A stretch of DNA of 33,508 nucleotides from Ignavibacteriae bacterium HGW-Ignavibacteriae-3 (GTDB lineage Bacteria > Bacteroidota > Ignavibacteria > Ignavibacteriales > Melioribacteraceae), in assembly GCA_002839795.1 (NCBI GenBank), contig PGYS01000020.1:1-33508 (forward strand), written 5' to 3'. The position numbers and the translations under genes are program-made. Positions 8,233 through 15,822 of the stretch are shown piece by piece. A model generated the notes under the pieces. It made no database searches. It was given only the letters and a program-made list of their open reading frames with translations, and was not told the DNA's origin. Position 1 is the first letter of the stretch. The number at the start of each line of letters is the position of its first letter.

Positions 8233-9108
8233 ATGAACAGAACTGTTAAAGGTGGTCTCATTCAGGCAAAGCTTTCAATTTCCACGGAACAACCGATTGA
8301 AAAAATCAAACAATCAATGATTGATACAAATGTTGCAATGATAGAGGATGCCGCTGCTAAAGGTGTTCAGATCCTTTGCATGCAGGAGCTATTTTACGGA
8401 CCATATTTTTGTGCCGAACAGAAAACAAAATGGTATTCGCTTGTAGAAAAAGTCCCCGACGGTCCAACCGTGAAATTAATGCAGGAGATCGCTAAAAAAT
8501 TTAGTATGGTAATTGTTGTTCCGATTTATGAAGAGGAAATAACGGGTGTCTACTATAATACTGCAGCCGTCATTGATGCCGATGGAAAATATCTCGGTAA
8601 ATACCGCAAGCACCACATTCCTCATTGCGATCCAGGCTTCTGGGAAAAATTTTATTTCAAACCGGGCAATCTTGGTTTCCCTGTCTTTAAAACTGCATAT
8701 GCCGATGTGGGAGTTTACATCTGTTACGACCGTCATTTTCCTGAAGGCGCGCGTGTCCTGGGATTGAATGGTGCCGAAATTGTATTTAATCCTTCCGCTA
8801 CTGTCGCAGGCCTTTCGGAATATTTATGGGAATTAGAACAGCCGGCTCATGCTGTGGCTAACGGATATTTTGTGGGTGCGATTAACAGAGTTGGAACTGA
8901 GGCTCCCTGGAATATCGGTGAGTTTTACGGAAAAAGTTACTTCTGTACCCCGCGCGGAAAAATTATTGCTCAGGCAAGCAGAGATAAAGATGAACTCGTG
9001 GTAGCTGATCTTAATCTCGATGAAATCCAGGAAGTTAGAAATGTATGGCAATTCTATCGTGATAGGAGGCCTGAATCTTACGGATCTATAACAGATCTAC
9101 AGAAATAA
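8233..9108 (+). CDS. Beta-ureidopropionase (N-carbamoyl-beta-alanine amidohydrolase)
   Basis: A 291-residue nitrilase-superfamily enzyme with the full Glu-Lys-Cys triad visible: Glu52 in CMQELFYG, Lys126 in KYRKHHIPH and Cys164 in VYICYDRHFPEG. Close resemblance to N-carbamoyl-beta-alanine and N-carbamoylputrescine amidases narrows it to carbamoyl-amide hydrolysis; the pyrimidine context decides for beta-ureidopropionase. It would release CO2, NH3 and beta-alanine (or beta-aminoisobutyrate) in the cytosol. GAGGG lies about nine bases before the ATG. Its stop codon TAA (9106-9108) overlaps by one base the left arm of the inverted repeat that bounds the next gene. Confidence 0.9.
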   Translation: MNRTVKGGLIQAKLSISTEQPIEKIKQSMIDTNVAMIEDAAAKGVQILCMQELFYGPYFCAEQKTKWYSLVEKVPDGPTVKLMQEIAKKFSMVIVVPIYEEEITGVYYNTAAVIDADGKYLGKYRKHHIPHCDPGFWEKFYFKPGNLGFPVFKTAYADVGVYICYDRHFPEGARVLGLNGAEIVFNPSATVAGLSEYLWELEQPAHAVANGYFVGAINRVGTEAPWNIGEFYGKSYFCTPRGKIIAQASRDKDELVVADLNLDEIQEVRNVWQFYRDRRPESYGSITDLQK

Positions 9109-9130
9109 GAATTAAGAATTCAGTAATAAG
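9108..9130. repeat. Left inverted-repeat arm of the four-helix-bundle cassette
   Basis: A 23-base arm beginning AGAATTAAGAATTCAG and ending AATAAG. It matches the reverse complement of 9548-9570 at 20 of 23 bases, the differences being at arm positions 7, 14 and 17. It overlaps the stop codon of the beta-ureidopropionase gene by one base. Confidence 0.7.
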
Positions 9131-9150
9131 CAGAAGTATGAGATACACTA

Positions 9151-9513
9151 ATGGTTTCAAAAACAAAGAGTTTTCAAGAACTAATTGTATGGCAAAAAGC
9201 TCATCAATTTGTTCTGAGTGTTTATAGGATTACAAAATTCTTTCCAAAGGAAGAATTATTCGGATTAACATCTCAGTTCCGGAGGGCAGCTGTTTCTATT
9301 GCTGCCAACATTGCAGAAGGATTTCGAAAAAATGGGAAGTTGGATAAGCTGAGATTTTATAATATTGCTCAAGGATCAGTGGAAGAATGTAGATATTATC
9401 TTCTTTTAACAAGGGACTTGGATTATGCAGATACATCGAATTTGGTTTTATTGCTCGAAGAGGTTAGCAAAATCCTAAATTCTTATATGGCAAAAATTAG
9501 AACATCTAAATGA
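9151..9513 (+). CDS. Four-helix bundle protein (S23/IVS-encoded protein family)
   Basis: A 120-residue protein that starts SFQELIVWQKAHQFV and carries the hallmark FGLTSQFRRAAVSIAANIAEGF, then a third helix with QGSVEECRYYL and a fourth ending in a basic tail. This is the family (TIGR02436-like) first seen as ORFs in 23S rRNA intervening sequences; its biochemical function is unknown. It has no plausible role in pyrimidine breakdown, yet sits between the beta-ureidopropionase and aminotransferase genes inside inverted repeats. Its ribosome-binding site is weak. The gene is intact, at normal family length. Confidence 0.9.
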   Translation: MVSKTKSFQELIVWQKAHQFVLSVYRITKFFPKEELFGLTSQFRRAAVSIAANIAEGFRKNGKLDKLRFYNIAQGSVEECRYYLLLTRDLDYADTSNLVLLLEEVSKILNSYMAKIRTSK

Positions 9514-9535
9514 ATTATTCTGTTTTAGTGAAACA

Positions 9536-9570
9536 TAATTCTGGATTCTTATTCCTTAATTCTGAATTCT
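9536..9570. repeat. Right inverted-repeat arm with a tandem half copy
   Basis: The arm 9548-9570 (CTTATTCCTTAATTCTGAAT, then TCT) pairs with 9108-9130. A 14-base unit occurs twice, 21 bases apart: TAATTCTGGATTCT at 9536-9549 and TAATTCTGAATTCT at 9557-9570, with one mismatch. So the right end is a short tandem duplication of the arm's outer part. It lies upstream of the aminotransferase ribosome-binding site. Confidence 0.6.
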
Positions 9571-9595
9571 ATTTTTAAAATAAAGAGGTGAACAA

Positions 9596-10930
9596 TTGAC
9601 TCCTGAAGAAGTTGTTGCGATAACTGCAAAACATACTTATGGAACATGGCGCTTTCAGAAAAACTGGACACCGCTGCAGATTGTTGATGCCGAGGGGTGT
9701 TATTTTACAGATCCCAACGGGAAAAAATATCTTGATTTTTCTTCGCAGCTGATGTGCGTATCACTCGGACATAAAAATAAAGCGGTGATTAAATCAATCG
9801 TGGATCAGGCGCAAAAACTTCCTTATGCTGCGCCGGGATTCGCTACTGAAGTCCGGGCTGAACTAAGCAAACTGCTGCTCGAAGTTCTCCCGAAAGGATT
9901 GGAGAAATTTTACTTTTCGACCTCCGGAACTGAAGCCAACGAGGCCGCGATTAAAATTGCCCGGATGTACACAGGCAAATACAAAATCATTTCAAGATAT
10001 AATTCTTATCATGGTTCAACTGCTGCGGCTATTGCCGCAACGGGTGATCCCAGAAGATGGGCTGTGGAGCCGAGCGGAAAAATCGAAGGCGTGATATTCG
10101 CACCCGAATGTAATTGTTACCGTTGTCCGCTCAATCACACATATCCCGGCTGTGAAATTGCCTGCGCCGAGTATGTAGAGCACATGATTAAAAATGAAAG
10201 CAATGTTGCGGCGATAATTCTGGAGCCGGTTGTCGGAACCAATGGAATTCTGATCCCTCCAAAAGAATATATGCCAAGGATAAGAAAAATATGTGACGAT
10301 AATAATGTTCTGCTTATCGCAGATGAAGTAATGAGCGGATGGGGCAGAACGGGCAGCTGGTTCGCAATGGATCATTGGGGCGTTCAACCGGATATTCTGA
10401 CAACTGCAAAGGGAATTACATCTGCATATGTTCCGCTCGGTTTAACCGCTACTACAATGAAAATAGCCGATTATTTTAACGACCATTATTTTTCTCACGG
10501 ACACACATACGAAGCGCATCCTCTCACTCTCGCTCCCGCCATTGCCGCTATCAACGAACTAAAAGATAAAAAATTGATTGAGCGCGCCGTTGAAATGGGA
10601 GCTTACCTCAATAAAAAATTATCCGCATTGAAACCAAAGCACCCATCCATAGGCGATGTGAGAGGTATAGGACTTTTCTACGCGGTTGAAATTGTTAGGG
10701 ACCAGAACACAAAAGAACGGTTCAACTCGAAAGAGGATAAAGTTAGCGGTAAGCCTCTGCTCGTAGATAAGATTGCGGCTGAGATGATGAAGAGGGGTTT
10801 ATACATGCAGGCATGGATCAGTCACTTTGTACTGGCTCCCCCTCTAATTATAACAAAAGAAGAGATTGATTCAGCAGTGGAAATTTTTGATGACTGTCTT
10901 GTAATTGCAGACGAAGCTTTAAGTAATTAG
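9596..10930 (+). CDS. Class III aminotransferase, probably beta-alanine/beta-aminoisobutyrate transaminase
   Basis: A 444-residue PLP-dependent enzyme. The PLP Lys is Lys272 in TTAKGITSAYVPLG, the cofactor-binding Asp is in IADEVMSGWGRTG (241-252), and the phosphate-binding STSGTEANEAA is at 109-118. A Cys-rich insert, CNCYRCPLNHTYPGCEIAC (172-190), marks a recognised subfamily. It starts with TTG at 9596; AGAGGTG six bases upstream decides this start. It would move the amino group of beta-alanine or beta-aminoisobutyrate to a keto acid, giving the semialdehyde used by MmsA. The family alone cannot fix the substrate; the operon does. Confidence 0.86.
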   Translation: MTPEEVVAITAKHTYGTWRFQKNWTPLQIVDAEGCYFTDPNGKKYLDFSSQLMCVSLGHKNKAVIKSIVDQAQKLPYAAPGFATEVRAELSKLLLEVLPKGLEKFYFSTSGTEANEAAIKIARMYTGKYKIISRYNSYHGSTAAAIAATGDPRRWAVEPSGKIEGVIFAPECNCYRCPLNHTYPGCEIACAEYVEHMIKNESNVAAIILEPVVGTNGILIPPKEYMPRIRKICDDNNVLLIADEVMSGWGRTGSWFAMDHWGVQPDILTTAKGITSAYVPLGLTATTMKIADYFNDHYFSHGHTYEAHPLTLAPAIAAINELKDKKLIERAVEMGAYLNKKLSALKPKHPSIGDVRGIGLFYAVEIVRDQNTKERFNSKEDKVSGKPLLVDKIAAEMMKRGLYMQAWISHFVLAPPLIITKEEIDSAVEIFDDCLVIADEALSN

Positions 10931-10962
10931 TCGATTTTTCTTTTAAAGAAAGGATCTCTTCC

Positions 10963-12327
10963 ATGAAGAATCTTGTTACCGGACTGCGTACTGAAGAATA
11001 CGAAAAAAATTTTGCGGAGCTTCATCCGCCATTTACTCCCGGTGCCGCCATCACTGAAGCTAACCGCTGTCTCTATTGCTATGATTCCCCTTGCATGAAG
11101 GCCTGCCCCACGCATATCGATATTTCAACTTTCATTAAAAAAATATCTACAAAGAATCTGCTCGGATCAGCCAGGACAATCTTTGAATCAAACTGGGTCC
11201 CGTTAACTTGCGCTAAAGCATGCCCCGTTGCAGTTTTATGTGAAGGTGCATGCGTATTTAATGACAAAGGTGAAAAACCCATCGAAATCGGAAGGCTTCA
11301 ACGGTTCGCTATCGATAATTACTTTTCACAAAATATGCTCCCTCTTTTTCATAAAGCTTCACCTAATGGCAAGTCGGTTGGAATAATTGGTTCCGGTCCT
11401 GCAGGGCTGGCATGCGGTGCCGAGCTTTCTCTTTTAGGTTTTGATGTTACAATATATGAATCTAATAAAATTCCCGGCGGACTTAATACCTGGGGAATTG
11501 CTCCGTATAAACTTAGAAGAGAGGATAGCCTCAAAGAAGTCGAACTGGTTAAGAGTTTTGGTGTAAAGATTGAAACGGGTGTGTTGGTTGGAACTACAGT
11601 CACTATCGATGATCTTCTTAAAAAACATTCTGCTCTTTTCTTAGGGGTTGGACTTGGTGAAAGTCCGCAGCTCTCTGTTCAAGGTGAGGAATTAGAGGGT
11701 GTAATCGGAGCTCTTGAGTTTATAGAAAAAGTGAAATCTGAAAAATGGCACGAGGTGCCGGTAGGCAAACGTGTCGCCGTTATCGGAGCAGGTAATACTT
11801 CTATCGATGCCGCCACTGAAGCAAAACGGCTCGGCGCTGAGGAAGTTTATATTATTTACAGAAGAAGCGATGTTGAAATGTCTGCTTATCGTTTTGAATA
11901 TGATCTTGCGAAAAAAGATGGCATTGTTTTTTATTTCCTCACTTCTCCCAAACAGGTTGTTGGAAATTCCTTTGTTGAAGGACTCGAATGTTTAAAAATG
12001 AAATTGGAAGAACCGGACTCTCGTGGAAGAAGAAAACCGGTTTCGATTCCCGGCTCGGAATTTATTATTCCCGTGGATATGGTTATTAAGGCGATAGGGC
12101 AGGATACCAAATCCGCCTTCTTGAATTCTATTCCGGGTTTAACACTTGATAATGAGGGATGTGTTATTGTTAACACGGAAAGCTATCAAACAAACAATCC
12201 AAAAATTTTCGCCGGCGGCGATTGTATCAACGGCGGAAAGGAAGTCGTTAACGCAGCTTACGACGGAAAGCGCGCTGCTCATGGAATTAACAAATTTTTA
12301 TTTCCAATGTCCGAAGGAGAAAATTAA
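10963..12327 (+). CDS. preT: NAD(P)-dependent dihydropyrimidine dehydrogenase, PreT subunit
   Basis: A 454-residue flavoprotein related to the small subunit of glutamate synthase. The N-terminal domain has eight Cys in two groups (36, 39, 44, 48 and 83, 87, 93, 97) for two [4Fe-4S] clusters. GSGPAG (143-148) binds FAD and GAGNTS (275-280) binds NAD(P)H. It passes electrons from the nicotinamide to PreA, which reduces uracil or thymine to the dihydro form. Its stop lies three bases before the preA start, indicating translational coupling and a 1:1 complex. AAAGGA lies about eight bases before the ATG. Confidence 0.92.
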   Translation: MKNLVTGLRTEEYEKNFAELHPPFTPGAAITEANRCLYCYDSPCMKACPTHIDISTFIKKISTKNLLGSARTIFESNWVPLTCAKACPVAVLCEGACVFNDKGEKPIEIGRLQRFAIDNYFSQNMLPLFHKASPNGKSVGIIGSGPAGLACGAELSLLGFDVTIYESNKIPGGLNTWGIAPYKLRREDSLKEVELVKSFGVKIETGVLVGTTVTIDDLLKKHSALFLGVGLGESPQLSVQGEELEGVIGALEFIEKVKSEKWHEVPVGKRVAVIGAGNTSIDAATEAKRLGAEEVYIIYRRSDVEMSAYRFEYDLAKKDGIVFYFLTSPKQVVGNSFVEGLECLKMKLEEPDSRGRRKPVSIPGSEFIIPVDMVIKAIGQDTKSAFLNSIPGLTLDNEGCVIVNTESYQTNNPKIFAGGDCINGGKEVVNAAYDGKRAAHGINKFLFPMSEGEN

Positions 12328-12330
12328 TCG

Positions 12331-13650
12331 ATGGCAGATCTATCAATAAATTGCGGCGGAATAAAATCTCCAAATCCTTTCTGGCTTGCCTCTGCTCCTC
12401 CATCTAATTCAGCGTATCAGAATTGCAAGGCATTTGAACAGGGATGGGGTGGAACTGTCTGGAAAACAATCGGCGAACCGGTTATGAATGTATTTAACCG
12501 TTACGGCGGATTGGATTATAACGGCCAGAAGATTTTCGGACTGAACAATATAGAATTGATAAGCGATAGACCGATTGAAACCAACTTTAGAGAAATTGCG
12601 GAAACTAAAAAACTCTGGCCGGATCGTGCGGTTGTAGTTTCCCTGATGGTTGAATCAAAAAGAGAAACATGGCATGAAATTGTAAAACGAACTCTTGATA
12701 CCGGGTGCGATGGTATTGAATTAAATTACGGTTGTCCTCACGGAATGAGTGAAAGGGGAATGGGCGCAGCTGTGGGTCAGGTGCCGGAATACTGCAAGAT
12801 GATTACAGAATGGGTTACTGAAGTAAGTACAATTCCTGTCCTTGTAAAACTTACGCCCAACGTAAGCAATATACAGTTACCGGCCAGGGCGGCTAAAGCC
12901 GCAGGCGCAGACGGCATTTCACTCATCAATACTATTAATAGCATTATTGGAATTAATCTTGATACTTTTGAACTAAAACCAAATGTGGGAGGATTAGGAG
13001 GTCATGGAGGTTATGCGGGCCCAGCGGTTAAACCCATCGCTCTTCATCTACTTTCCCAGGTTGCCCTCGATAAAGAGGTTAATCTGCCTATCTCCGGCAT
13101 CGGCGGAATTAGCAACTGGCGCGACGCGCTTGAATTTATTCTGCTCGGCGCCTCCAGCGTGCAGGTTTGTACAGCTGTAATGCATTACGGATTCAGGATT
13201 GTGGATGATATGATAGACGGTATGAGTAATTGGATGGATGCTAAAGGAATTACTTCTTTAGATCAGATTAGAGGAAAATCCTTACCGCGAATTAATGATT
13301 TCGGGAATTTTGATCTTCTTAATAAAACTATCGCCAGAATCGATCAGCAGAAGTGTATCCATTGTAACTTATGCTACATCGCTTGTGAAGATACAGCGCA
13401 TCAATGTATAGATTTAACTGAAGTTAACGGAAAAAGTAAAACTGAAGTCCGTGAAATGGATTGCGTCGGCTGTGCATTGTGTTCTCTGGTCTGCCCTGTA
13501 GATGATTGTATCTCCATGGTAAGAATTGATGATGGTTCGGCATCTAAAACTTGGAATCAGCTTGTTAATGATTTTAAGGAAAGAGGTGAGCCTCTAACAT
13601 GGGAGAATCTGGCAAAGTTTCAGAATCAGCATGGAATTGAAATTCATTAA
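12331..13650 (+). CDS. preA: NAD-dependent dihydropyrimidine dehydrogenase, PreA subunit
   Basis: 439 residues: a dihydroorotate-dehydrogenase-like FMN barrel followed by a ferredoxin tail with two [4Fe-4S] motifs, CIHCNLC..C (from 342) and CVGCALCSLVCPVDDC (from about 378). The pyrimidine-binding loop CPHGMSERGMGAAVGQ is at 135-150. By my recall of the mammalian enzyme (loop ending ACGQ with catalytic Cys), the matching position here is Val148, as I believe is usual in bacterial PreA/PydA; this should be checked by alignment. With PreT it catalyses the first, reductive step of uracil/thymine degradation. The Shine-Dalgarno (AAGGAG) lies within the end of preT. Confidence 0.93.
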   Translation: MADLSINCGGIKSPNPFWLASAPPSNSAYQNCKAFEQGWGGTVWKTIGEPVMNVFNRYGGLDYNGQKIFGLNNIELISDRPIETNFREIAETKKLWPDRAVVVSLMVESKRETWHEIVKRTLDTGCDGIELNYGCPHGMSERGMGAAVGQVPEYCKMITEWVTEVSTIPVLVKLTPNVSNIQLPARAAKAAGADGISLINTINSIIGINLDTFELKPNVGGLGGHGGYAGPAVKPIALHLLSQVALDKEVNLPISGIGGISNWRDALEFILLGASSVQVCTAVMHYGFRIVDDMIDGMSNWMDAKGITSLDQIRGKSLPRINDFGNFDLLNKTIARIDQQKCIHCNLCYIACEDTAHQCIDLTEVNGKSKTEVREMDCVGCALCSLVCPVDDCISMVRIDDGSASKTWNQLVNDFKERGEPLTWENLAKFQNQHGIEIH

Positions 13651-13722
13651 TAAATTTAAAATAAATAATTTTCGAATCTGATAAATATTTATGGAATGAA
13701 CTTTAAATAACTTATTAACTAA

Positions 13723-14313
13723 ATGGCCTCTAAAAAAATATCGAATGCGCAATTAATTTTGTACAAAAGAATCGAAGAGCTGATATTTTCTCTGAGGGGA
13801 GAAAAAGCAATCTTAGATAGCGATCTTGCATCGATATACGGAGTTAGCACAGCCCGTCTAAATCAGCAAGTGAAAAGGAACATAGAAAGATTCCCAATCG
13901 ATTTTGCATTTCGACTTACAAGAGCAGAGTTCAATAGTTTGATATTGCAAAATGCAACATCAAATCCGTCAAGAGGCGGAAGAAGAAAATTACCCATGGC
14001 ATTCACAGAGCATGGTGCAATAATGGCAGCAAATGTTTTAAACAGTCATAAGGCTGTACAAATGAGTGTTCTTGTCGTTCGAGCTTTTGTCCAACTCCGT
14101 CGAAATATAACAGTTCATGGCGAACTGGCGAAAAGGATAGATGAACTTGAACAAAAAGTCATTAATCACGATAGTGATATTCAGACTATTTTAGAGGCAA
14201 TTAGACAGCTTATGCAGCCGAAAGAAAGACAAAAGAAACATTATGGATTTACTATCGAAGAACCAATCTTGAAATATGTAGCAAAAAAAGAAAAAAGTTA
14301 TAAATCAAAATGA
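13723..14313 (+). CDS. ORF6N domain-containing DNA-binding protein
   Basis: A 196-residue protein. Residues about 15-105 form an ORF6N domain (RIEELIFSLRGEKAILDSDLASIYGV, FRLTRAEFNSL, FTEHGAIMAANVL), a fold shared with phage KilA-N/Bro-type regulators. Residues about 125-165 are a predicted coiled coil (ELEQKVINHDSDIQTILEAIRQL), then a basic tail. It sits between preA and dihydropyrimidinase on the same strand; its TGA (14311-14313) overlaps the GAGG that serves dihydropyrimidinase. No Shine-Dalgarno is visible before its ATG. The 72 bases upstream hold nothing recognisable. Such genes are common accessory or phage-derived genes in Bacteroidota. It could have been co-opted as operon regulator, but nothing in the sequence shows that. 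Confidence 0.9.
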   Translation: MASKKISNAQLILYKRIEELIFSLRGEKAILDSDLASIYGVSTARLNQQVKRNIERFPIDFAFRLTRAEFNSLILQNATSNPSRGGRRKLPMAFTEHGAIMAANVLNSHKAVQMSVLVVRAFVQLRRNITVHGELAKRIDELEQKVINHDSDIQTILEAIRQLMQPKERQKKHYGFTIEEPILKYVAKKEKSYKSK

Positions 14314-14321
14314 GGTTTGAA

Positions 14322-15710
14322 ATGTCCACCCTAATTAAAAACGGCCGCATCATTACCGCAGAGCAGGATTATACTGCCGATATATTTATAGAGAAAGATA
14401 AAATAACCACAATTGGTTTATCTCTTAATATTACCGCTGATAAAATTATTGACGCAAAAGGGAAATATGTTATTCCCGGCGGCATAGATGTACATACTCA
14501 TTTGGATATGCCCTTCGGAGGAACTACCTCAAGTGATAATTTTGAAACAGGAACTAGGGCAGCGGCATTCGGCGGTACAACATCATTAATTGATTTCGCT
14601 ATTCAGCCGAAAGGAAAAAGCATGCGCGAAGGTTTGGATATCTGGCGCAAGAAAGCGGAAGGAAAGGCCACCATCGATTACGGATTCCATATGATCATTA
14701 CGGATTTGCCGGATGAAAGAATTCCTGAGATGGATGATATGGTTGCCGAAGGTGTTACAAGTTTTAAACTGTTTCTTGCCTATCCAAATGTTTTAATGGT
14801 CGACGATGCTACAATATTCAAAGCATTGAAGCAAACTTCCAACAACGGCGGATTGGTTTGCATGCATGCCGAAAACGGAATGGTGATTGATCATATTGTG
14901 AAAGAAACTGTCGCTAATGGCAATCTCACTCCGCTATATCATGCCTTGAGCCGTCCGGCGGCGGCAGAAGCCGAATCTACTAATCGCGCTATTGCTCTGG
15001 CGGAAATGGCGGGAACACCAATCTATATTGTTCATCTTACATGCAACGACGCACTGTTAAAAGTGAGTGAAGCAAGATATAAAGGTCAACCGGTTTATGC
15101 CGAGACCTGTACACAGTATTTATATCTGTCCATCGATGATATTTCAAAACCGGATTTTGAAGGAGCGAAATATGTCTTTTCTCCTCCGGTAAGAGAAAAA
15201 TGGAATCAGGAAAAATTGTGGGGCGGATTGCAAAAGAATGAACTCCAGGTTGTTTCTACAGATCACTGTCCTTTCAATTTTGTCGGCCAAAAAGATTTGG
15301 GGAAAAATGATTTTACTAAAATTCCAAACGGCGGACCGGGCATCGAGAATCGTATGCAGATGATATATGACGGTGGAGTGAATGAGAAAAGAATTTCACT
15401 TAACAGATGGGTAGAAATAACTTCTACAAATCCGGCAAAAATATTTGGCATGTATCCGCGCAAAGGATCAATTGCACCAGGTTCGGATGCGGATATTGTA
15501 ATCTGGGATCCTCAAAAAGATTATTTGATCTCAGCAAAAACTCATCACATGAATGTTGATTATTCGATGTTCGAAGGAAGAAAGGTCAGAGGAATTGCGG
15601 AGACTGTTATTTCCAGAGGAGAAGTTATTGTCGAGAATGATAATTTCTTTGGTAAAGCCGGAAGAGGAAATTTTGTAAAGAGAGATACTTACGGTGCTGC
15701 CTGGAAGTAA
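14322..15710 (+). CDS. Dihydropyrimidinase (D-hydantoinase family)
   Basis: 462 residues from ATG at 14322, chosen because GAGG lies six bases upstream; an in-frame ATG at 14310 would overlap the previous stop. It is a cyclic amidohydrolase with a binuclear zinc site: HTH at 58-60, Lys149 in TSFKLF as the likely carboxylated ligand, His182 in MHAENG, a His in IVHLTC, and the Asp of STDHCPF. It opens dihydrouracil or dihydrothymine to N-carbamoyl-beta-amino acids, the substrates of the beta-ureidopropionase encoded upstream. The length matches the family. Hydantoinase side activity is common in this family. Confidence 0.92.
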   Translation: MSTLIKNGRIITAEQDYTADIFIEKDKITTIGLSLNITADKIIDAKGKYVIPGGIDVHTHLDMPFGGTTSSDNFETGTRAAAFGGTTSLIDFAIQPKGKSMREGLDIWRKKAEGKATIDYGFHMIITDLPDERIPEMDDMVAEGVTSFKLFLAYPNVLMVDDATIFKALKQTSNNGGLVCMHAENGMVIDHIVKETVANGNLTPLYHALSRPAAAEAESTNRAIALAEMAGTPIYIVHLTCNDALLKVSEARYKGQPVYAETCTQYLYLSIDDISKPDFEGAKYVFSPPVREKWNQEKLWGGLQKNELQVVSTDHCPFNFVGQKDLGKNDFTKIPNGGPGIENRMQMIYDGGVNEKRISLNRWVEITSTNPAKIFGMYPRKGSIAPGSDADIVIWDPQKDYLISAKTHHMNVDYSMFEGRKVRGIAETVISRGEVIVENDNFFGKAGRGNFVKRDTYGAAWK

Positions 15711-15749
15711 ATGTTTTTATAATTCAGGAAGTATTAATTCATTTCTTAT

Positions 15750-15771
15750 AATCGATCTTATATGATCGGTT
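15750..15771. promoter_or_regulatory. Inverted repeat upstream of the NCS1 permease
   Basis: AATCGATC (15750-15757) and GATCGGTT (15764-15771), separated by TTATAT, form an 8-bp stem with one G-T pair. No T-run follows, so it is not an intrinsic terminator. It lies in the 112-base gap between dihydropyrimidinase and the permease and may be an operator or an mRNA processing hairpin that separates permease expression from the enzymes. Confidence 0.35.
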
Positions 15772-15822
15772 CTTGCAATTCCATATCTAGTGAAAATTAT
15801 ATTTACCATTTAAAGGAGTGTT

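Larger units (their letters stand above)
9108..9570. mobile_element. Inverted-repeat-bounded cassette carrying a four-helix-bundle gene (IVS-like)
   Basis: A 463-base segment lies between two 23-base inverted arms, 9108-9130 and 9548-9570, pairing at 20 of 23 positions. It contains one gene, a protein of the S23/IVS four-helix-bundle family. The left arm begins on the last base of the upstream stop codon. The right arm ends 13 bases before the AGAGGTG Shine-Dalgarno of the aminotransferase, so neither pathway gene is damaged. Related ORFs are known inside 23S rRNA intervening sequences, whose ends also pair into a stem. Whether this unit moves as DNA, is processed as RNA, or both, is inference. 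Confidence 0.55.

Noticed and set aside
14310-14321. Dihydropyrimidinase starting at ATG 14310, a four-base overlap with the ORF6N gene
   Set aside because: The ATG at 14322 has GAGG at the ideal distance and begins with the family's usual MSTLIKNGRI opening.
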